From assembly GCA_028673005.1 (NCBI GenBank), contig CM054114.1:19221637-19285636 (forward strand): a stretch of DNA of 64,000 nucleotides. The letters run 5' to 3'. This document shows positions 58,721-64,000 of this stretch, one piece after another. This DNA is from Tanypteryx hageni (lineage: Eukaryota > Arthropoda > Insecta > Odonata > Petaluridae). Both the position numbers and the translations under genes were made by a program. Below the pieces are notes generated by a model that was not told the DNA's origin, made no database searches, and was given only the letters and a program-made list of their open reading frames with translations. Position 1 is the first letter of the stretch. Every line of letters begins with the position of its first letter.

Positions 58721-59515
58721 GGTACTTTCACAATTTTTTATAAATTTTTTATCTTGTCCAGTTTATACCTAATTAAGAATCTGAAGTCAGAATTATAATG
58801 CGATCATTATTTTGCAATAAAAAAATTGTTCAAGTTAGCGTTTTATATCGAATCTTGGAAAGACAAATAATCGAAAAATCGATACTTCGTGACGTCACAG
58901 GTCGTGCCGGGATGCTGACTGCCGCCCATACAAATAAGCGTAAATACATTATATCTCTGACAGTTACGTTTAAAAAAGCTATTAATTATAAACCATTAAT
59001 GCATATATGATTTTCAAGTCACTTTAATGATTTTGTTTTTTAAATATGGCCGAGCTGAAGAAAAGTCGTAAAAAATACCTCTATTATTTTTTGTTCCTAT
59101 GTGCAAAAACACGAGTTTCTCAACTGCCAATATACTGGTTTGTTAATAAATCCCACTAAATCTCAGCAAAGACAATAAATCTCGCAAGCACAAAACACAC
59201 TGGTTACACGGATAGTACGATAAAAAGTGAAGCTATTTTACAGGCTTCCGGTAGTAATGTGAATGCGACCAATGACGTCACATATCTTTGCGTATCGAGA
59301 ACGACTAATCGATTCTTATAAACTTTTAAAAACGTAAAAATAAATTATATAAACTAATATTTTTGTTCTTCATTCACATCATCATATTCCGTATGGTGTG
59401 TTTACCATAGTAATAGGTTTTGAGAGATATAAAAATTTTATGAAACTACCTCATTATTATCTTTTTGCAGTTATTATATTATTGCTATTTCTTGAATGTA
59501 TTATTATATTTGTAT
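58721..59515 (+). other. AT-rich spacer
   Basis: Nothing recognised. Confidence 0.3.
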
Positions 59516-59519
59516 CCTG

Positions 59520-59700
59520 ACAAAGGGTTAGGTGGAAGATGGGACTTCCTAGTCTCAATCTCGCCCCAAATAAGGACCATATCTAATCTACCTCTCTCCA
59601 TCTATCTCTCCCTCTCTATGTATCTACATACATATCTCATCTCTTCTCTCTCCTCTTCCCTTCCTTTCTTCCCTCTGCCCCTCTTTCTTTCCCTTGGTCG
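59520..59700 (+). repeat. CTCT-tailed element copy 3
   Basis: TTAGGTGGAAGATGGGACTT, TAGTCTCAATCTCGCCCCAA and AATAAGGACCATAT precede a CTCTCCATCTATCTCTCC tail. It is the clearest of the three copies. Confidence 0.6.
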
Positions 59701-60153
59701 TAATTCCCTCCATAACTCGGCGCTTATCTCTCCTCGAATTCAAACCTCACGCCCTTCTACCGATGAAAAGCGGAACACTCACCTTTTCTTATTTTTTTAA
59801 ATCGAACCGAAATTGTAGCTACGAGTGAGAGATGGAAGACATGCGCTTCGTGGAAAACAAAAGGAAATTTTCGGATCGAGAGAGAGAAAAAATAATTTCC
59901 CGAAGTGCCGTGCGATGCTTTTTATTTGGATTATCTGCCCGACATCTCGCCGGCGTGAAGGCGCTTTATTTTCCCCTCCTTCATTTACTTTTAATCAGCC
60001 GGAGTGCGCGCAAATATTGAAATTGATACATAATTCTACGAGTAAGGTTTCATGTTTGGATTCAGAAATTGAAGGTAACGTTTTTTTCCCTTTCTGGTGT
60101 TTTCTTCGGACGCGCAGGTCGGCGAAATTTAACCCCCTAAAAGCGGGTTCGAC
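59701..60153 (+). other. Spacer, slightly GC-richer
   Basis: Overlapping open frames (59825-60241) have no recognised domain. Confidence 0.3.
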
Positions 60154-60211
60154 GTACACGTGTACGGACCTTGCAAACTTGCCTCAACCGCGGTATTCTG
60201 TACACGTGTAC
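60154..60211. promoter_or_regulatory. Two identical 12-bp palindromes GTACACGTGTAC (CACGTG E-boxes)
   Basis: GTACACGTGTACGGA occurs at 60154-60168 and again at 60200-60214, 46 bp apart and in the same orientation. The centre CACGTG is the canonical bHLH/E-box site. Flanks differ, so this is not a simple recent duplication. Regulatory function is inferred. Confidence 0.4.
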
Positions 60212-60214
60212 GGA

Positions 60215-62150
60215 GCATGGCTTCTCTTTACTCAAACCTAAACACATGTGCCATCTATTTACCTTTTCTCAAACAGAAAAATAAATTCCGAGGATGCGGA
60301 AATATGTTAATATGGCCTCTTTGAAGGGTCCAAAAAATTATTGGTTTGGGCGATAAAGGCTGTTCCTTTTTTGGGCGAAACCTATGAATATTGTGGATGT
60401 TTTGGACGAATCGCCTCGATTTCCTTGACAGGTTTACTCTCAAACGACGGCATCGTTACCTCCTAATTTTTCTTCCTCTTAAATGACCGTGTGTATCCAT
60501 CAACGATCACGATCGTCAATTACAAATTTGGTTTCCTTGTACGGCTACATTAATCCGACATGGGGATGACAACCTTCATTGACAGTATCTTCATTACAGT
60601 TTACAGTCCTTTTTTCACGGGCAGGGAAAAATCCTTTTCCCCTTTAAATTATTTCCTGACGTATTACTGGAAGCAATAATGAGGCTAGAAAAAACGGCAA
60701 CTCATGCTGATGTTAAAATTCCCCGACTCCGATTTTATTATGCACTGTTAAATATAGTTATTTGCCCAACACTTGAGAAATTTCATTTGGTACAGTCCCG
60801 CATTGGACTCGCGCCAAAGTTTACCTTTATAAGTTATGTGAGAAAGATAATATCCTATACGACCACGTGAATCTTCCGTGAAGTATTGAATTTTCGCTTA
60901 GCGGTTTTGTCCCACACGGACTGTTCCAAGAACGTAAACCTCGTCATGCTCATTGAATTACTATATACATATGGGAGACAAGAATCGACATCATAGTGCA
61001 TGGGCTTCATTAGACCACTGCTGAGAATAGATAAGTTTTTTAGCCCAAACTTTCCCGGTTTGATAACATTGATTAATGTCCGTATTCATTTATTTTTTTG
61101 TGAAGAATATGTTTACTTGAACTTCACACACATTTCTAGTACATTAGAATACTGAATGAATAAACAACTTCTTGCAAGATGTTTCTTTAGGATTATTGAG
61201 TCATTTTTGCTGTTACTAGCACTTCTATCTATTCCAGATTGTCTTTTAATTTATATGAAATAAACTTAAATTTCTGTTTTCCGTATATATAGCGTTCCTT
61301 CGAGCATTGAGTGTACTTCAATAGCGAGTAATTAAAATTACGTACCTGTTATAAAACGTTAATACGTGCGACGTTGATGAAGACATGTCATAGCTTTCTA
61401 ACAAACAGTCGGTGAAAATTCTTGTTGCTGTATGTTTTTTTTTTACATTTAGTTGTATTTTCTTTATTTTTAGTTATATTTTGAGTCAATTTCAATTTAA
61501 AAATATTTTGTGCGCCAATGAAACTGTACCTTTTAAATGGAGGTGGCATTATTTACCACAATGTTTAGCTTAAATTCTATTCTTTATCTTCTACTTTGTG
61601 CCCATGCAGATAATTACACAAATACATCTACTCTGATATATAAGAAAATTCTTTCATAGTGCTATTATATAATGTTTTTTTTCCTTTCAGTAGATGCTTT
61701 TTGGGCATAATTAAATTCTCATAGGTGCTATTTTGCTGATGCTGTGTTATTAAAAGCGGCAAGTGCGTTAAAATCTTTCATTATTGGTACCATGTCCCAC
61801 AGTAGTGAAGGTGTATTGTGGCCCTCTTATAAGTCGAGAATTCCTGGTTTATGCAATGAACTTTGAAATAAGTTATGATTTTACGCCGAAATTAATATAT
61901 TTTGCCCATTTTTATCAAGTAAAATCAATTAAGCAAATCGAGTTCAGGTGTCCTGCAGGAGAAAGGGTGTTTTTTATTCTTACCATCAAAAGTTGATTGG
62001 ATCGTCCAGAGCTGAAGAAATTTTTAAAACATCGGCTTTATCGTTCGTTCTCGCCAAATATATTTTCGAGAAGTTTCTGGAATAATACCAAAAGTAAGGA
62101 TAAATTACTTCGAGCGAGTTAGTCGTATTAGTTTATCACGGGTTAAGATC
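60215..62150 (+). other. Spacer, no gene recognised
   Basis: AT-rich with short open frames only. Confidence 0.3.
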
Positions 62151-62850
62151 TCCGCCGGTCTAGACAACTTATTCCGCGGTAACGGGACTCGGGCGATTTC
62201 GTTCGTCTACTTATTTTCCAAATACGTCAGTTTTTTTTGCTCCTCTCGAGAGATCAATCCCATCCATCTTTCCGGACCATTAAAGCCGTGAAATCACCGC
62301 CATTACGCGTTTTAAAACTGACGTAATCTCCCCCACTTTTCTCCTTTTTACGAGCGTCATTAAAGGTTCCATTTCGAAGCTAGTGGGAGGGTAAGCGATA
62401 TCTCTCGCAAAAACTTGCGCCAAAAATCCTCCTAGCTATCAAGGAACCTTTTTCGTCCCTTCCTCCGCAGACACCTTCGCGAGAAATTTTCTCCTTTTAT
62501 ATCCCGATAATTCGCGCTTTCTGTCGGGAGCGCCCGCCGCTATTCATTTTTCGCTCCTTCGATTCCTCTCCTTCCCGTTAGAGGGCTCCAACTCTTTCGG
62601 AAAATGGCCGTTCGATATTCATTTTCGACGTTCTATTGTTTACGGGTGCCGCGTCGCTCATGCAGAAGAGTCGTTTTTGACGCAGTGCGGCGGAATCGGA
62701 AGTTATTTAGGCGAGTTTTAAACTGCTCGTTTCGGACGAATCGAAAACAATTGCCGCGCGTTAAAAGGCGCGCGTGTTGTTGTCGTTTAATTTTGGGGAT
62801 TGCTTTCGAAGGAATGGAGTGGAGGAGCAGGAGGTGGTGAGAGGAGGTAA
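62151..62850. other. GC/CpG-richer block without an assigned gene
   Basis: Pyrimidine-rich sequence precedes a small open frame at 62604-62840 (Arg/Cys-rich peptide, no recognised domain). It could be a regulatory region or an unrecognised exon; nothing decides this. Confidence 0.3.
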
Positions 62851-62949
62851 ATATGGATGACGATGAAGCAGTTAGATTTTTTGGCAACGTTTAAATTAGA
62901 TTTTTCCTTGTAATTAAATGTGGCGGAAATTATTTCGATGTGGGCGTCG

Positions 62950-63065
62950 ATTTTTATGCGTTCTTTACTAGCAATGCGACAGTAGCGTAACGCCTACGGG
63001 GACATTTCTTATGCCCGTCCGTCCGTCTGTCGCGACTTTCATCACCTGAACCGCTGTACTGGTTT
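62950..63065 (+). repeat. Dispersed repeat R3, terminal part, copy 3
   Basis: GCGTTCTTTACTAGCAATGC, GCCTACGGGGACATTTCTTA and CCCGTCCGTCCGTCTGTCGC match the first ~100 bp of copy 1 (from 1290). The AT-rich body does not follow. Confidence 0.65.
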
Positions 63066-64000
63066 TAAAAGCTCAAACCGATTCGTCTCGCTCTCTCATG
63101 AGTATTTTCTGTTATATAATACGGTTTTACAGCGGTTTTTTGCGTTTCAAAAGCATCTTAAGCTAACAATTCAATGAATTTTGATAATTTATTTGTTAAA
63201 GAATATTTACTATCGCTCTATTCGAAGACTTAATTTATACTGTTCATAATGAAACAGTTGCCGCCTGTGACTATACGATCATCGATAGCACACATTAAAG
63301 TTGCAGTTTATAAAATGAAACTGTTTTGTTACTTTCGGAACATCCTGTAATTGCGAGGCTTTAAATGTTGTGCGGTACAAAACGGCTTCTAAACTCAATT
63401 GTAAAGTTGATGTCAACAGAAAATCTTAATTATTCTTCCAGTATTTAATATTTTATAAATTTTAACGCAAAGTTTTTGCTTCAACTTGGTTTTACTCGTC
63501 TTCAATGAAATGGTTTACGGTTGCACTTTTGTTACGATGAGGTCCATGCCGTGTGTCTGCGACTTAAACAGTTTCTCTGAAATCAATGCTGTTAACTCTA
63601 GACTACTAAACGTGGTCAATGTTGGACATTAATACTATTTTCCGATAAAACTTTCATAAATTCTTACATTCCATTTGACAGAAGGGATTGATAATATCTT
63701 AAGATAATATTTAAAATAATGGGAAGCAATTTATGCAAGATTATCGCATTAAAAACTAATGTTCGCTCGGTGATCGTCACACATCGCTCTTCAATAACGC
63801 CGACAATAAAACCTTGTCATTCTTCTCATATTGGAGGGATAAAGAGCACAGAGTTTTTTGTTTGGTTGTGCAGGTCCAGGTTGTTCTCCAACGAGCGGTA
63901 AATGAAGAATTTCTGTGATCATGGTTTTTAATGAACGAGCTGAGAAGCTGACGCACTTACTAAACATTCGTCCAAGAGGCGACTGACAACTAAAAGAAGT
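63066..64000 (+). other. AT-rich DNA to the end of the window
   Basis: No gene or repeat recognised. Confidence 0.3.

Noticed and set aside
62604..62840. 78-codon Arg/Cys-rich open frame in a GC-rich block
   Set aside because: No recognised domain; arginine richness follows from CpG content.

Overview
The window looks like part of an arthropod, probably insect, nuclear genome. It is AT-rich and crowded with degenerate mobile elements and dinucleotide microsatellites. The one clearly functional gene is a spliced animal gene whose protein resembles the insect Na+/Ca2+ exchanger CALX. The species cannot be named from the sequence.

Gene content: the only convincing host coding sequence is the large first coding exon of a Na+/Ca2+ exchanger (Calx/SLC8 family) on the + strand at 34418-36324. 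It encodes the signal peptide, the first membrane cluster with the alpha-1 repeat, the XIP-like segment, all of CBD1 and the first part of CBD2. It ends at a GTGAGT splice donor. A pyrimidine tract plus CAG just upstream suggests a spliced 5' UTR. About 1.9 kb of GC-richer DNA precedes it and could hold the promoter or 5' leader. The remaining exons (rest of CBD2, alpha-2 repeat) lie beyond the window, so everything from 36325 onward is probably intron.

Left part (1-32 kb): a broken pogo/Tigger-type transposase sits at the left edge. It is followed by several dispersed repeat families named here R1, R2 and R3, a composite element with 146-147 bp internal periodicity (2831-5125), and an element with GGGCCGAAAG-like inverted ends (9091-10369). 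Further on are a piggyBac-like element with TTAA ends (23802-24712), several hAT-type elements, and a Tigger-like non-autonomous element carrying a near-perfect 167-bp hairpin (30458-31893). A tRNA-derived SINE lies in a pyrimidine-rich array (31895-32455).

Right part (36-64 kb): hAT elements are dense, many with 8-bp target duplications of the form nnnTAnnn. A second copy of the composite 146-bp-period element lies at 40075-42070. There is a nested hAT/SINE/R2/hAT stack at 50510-51629, a hAT transposase C-terminal relic near 53.7 kb, and three copies of a pyrimidine-tailed element at 57.7-59.7 kb.

No operon, CRISPR array, rRNA or functional tRNA gene was found. The main points of interest are the periodic composite element, the Buster-like hAT swarm (including a 68-bp member with a perfect target duplication), the long hairpins, and a recurring CTGATGA...GAAA-type motif.
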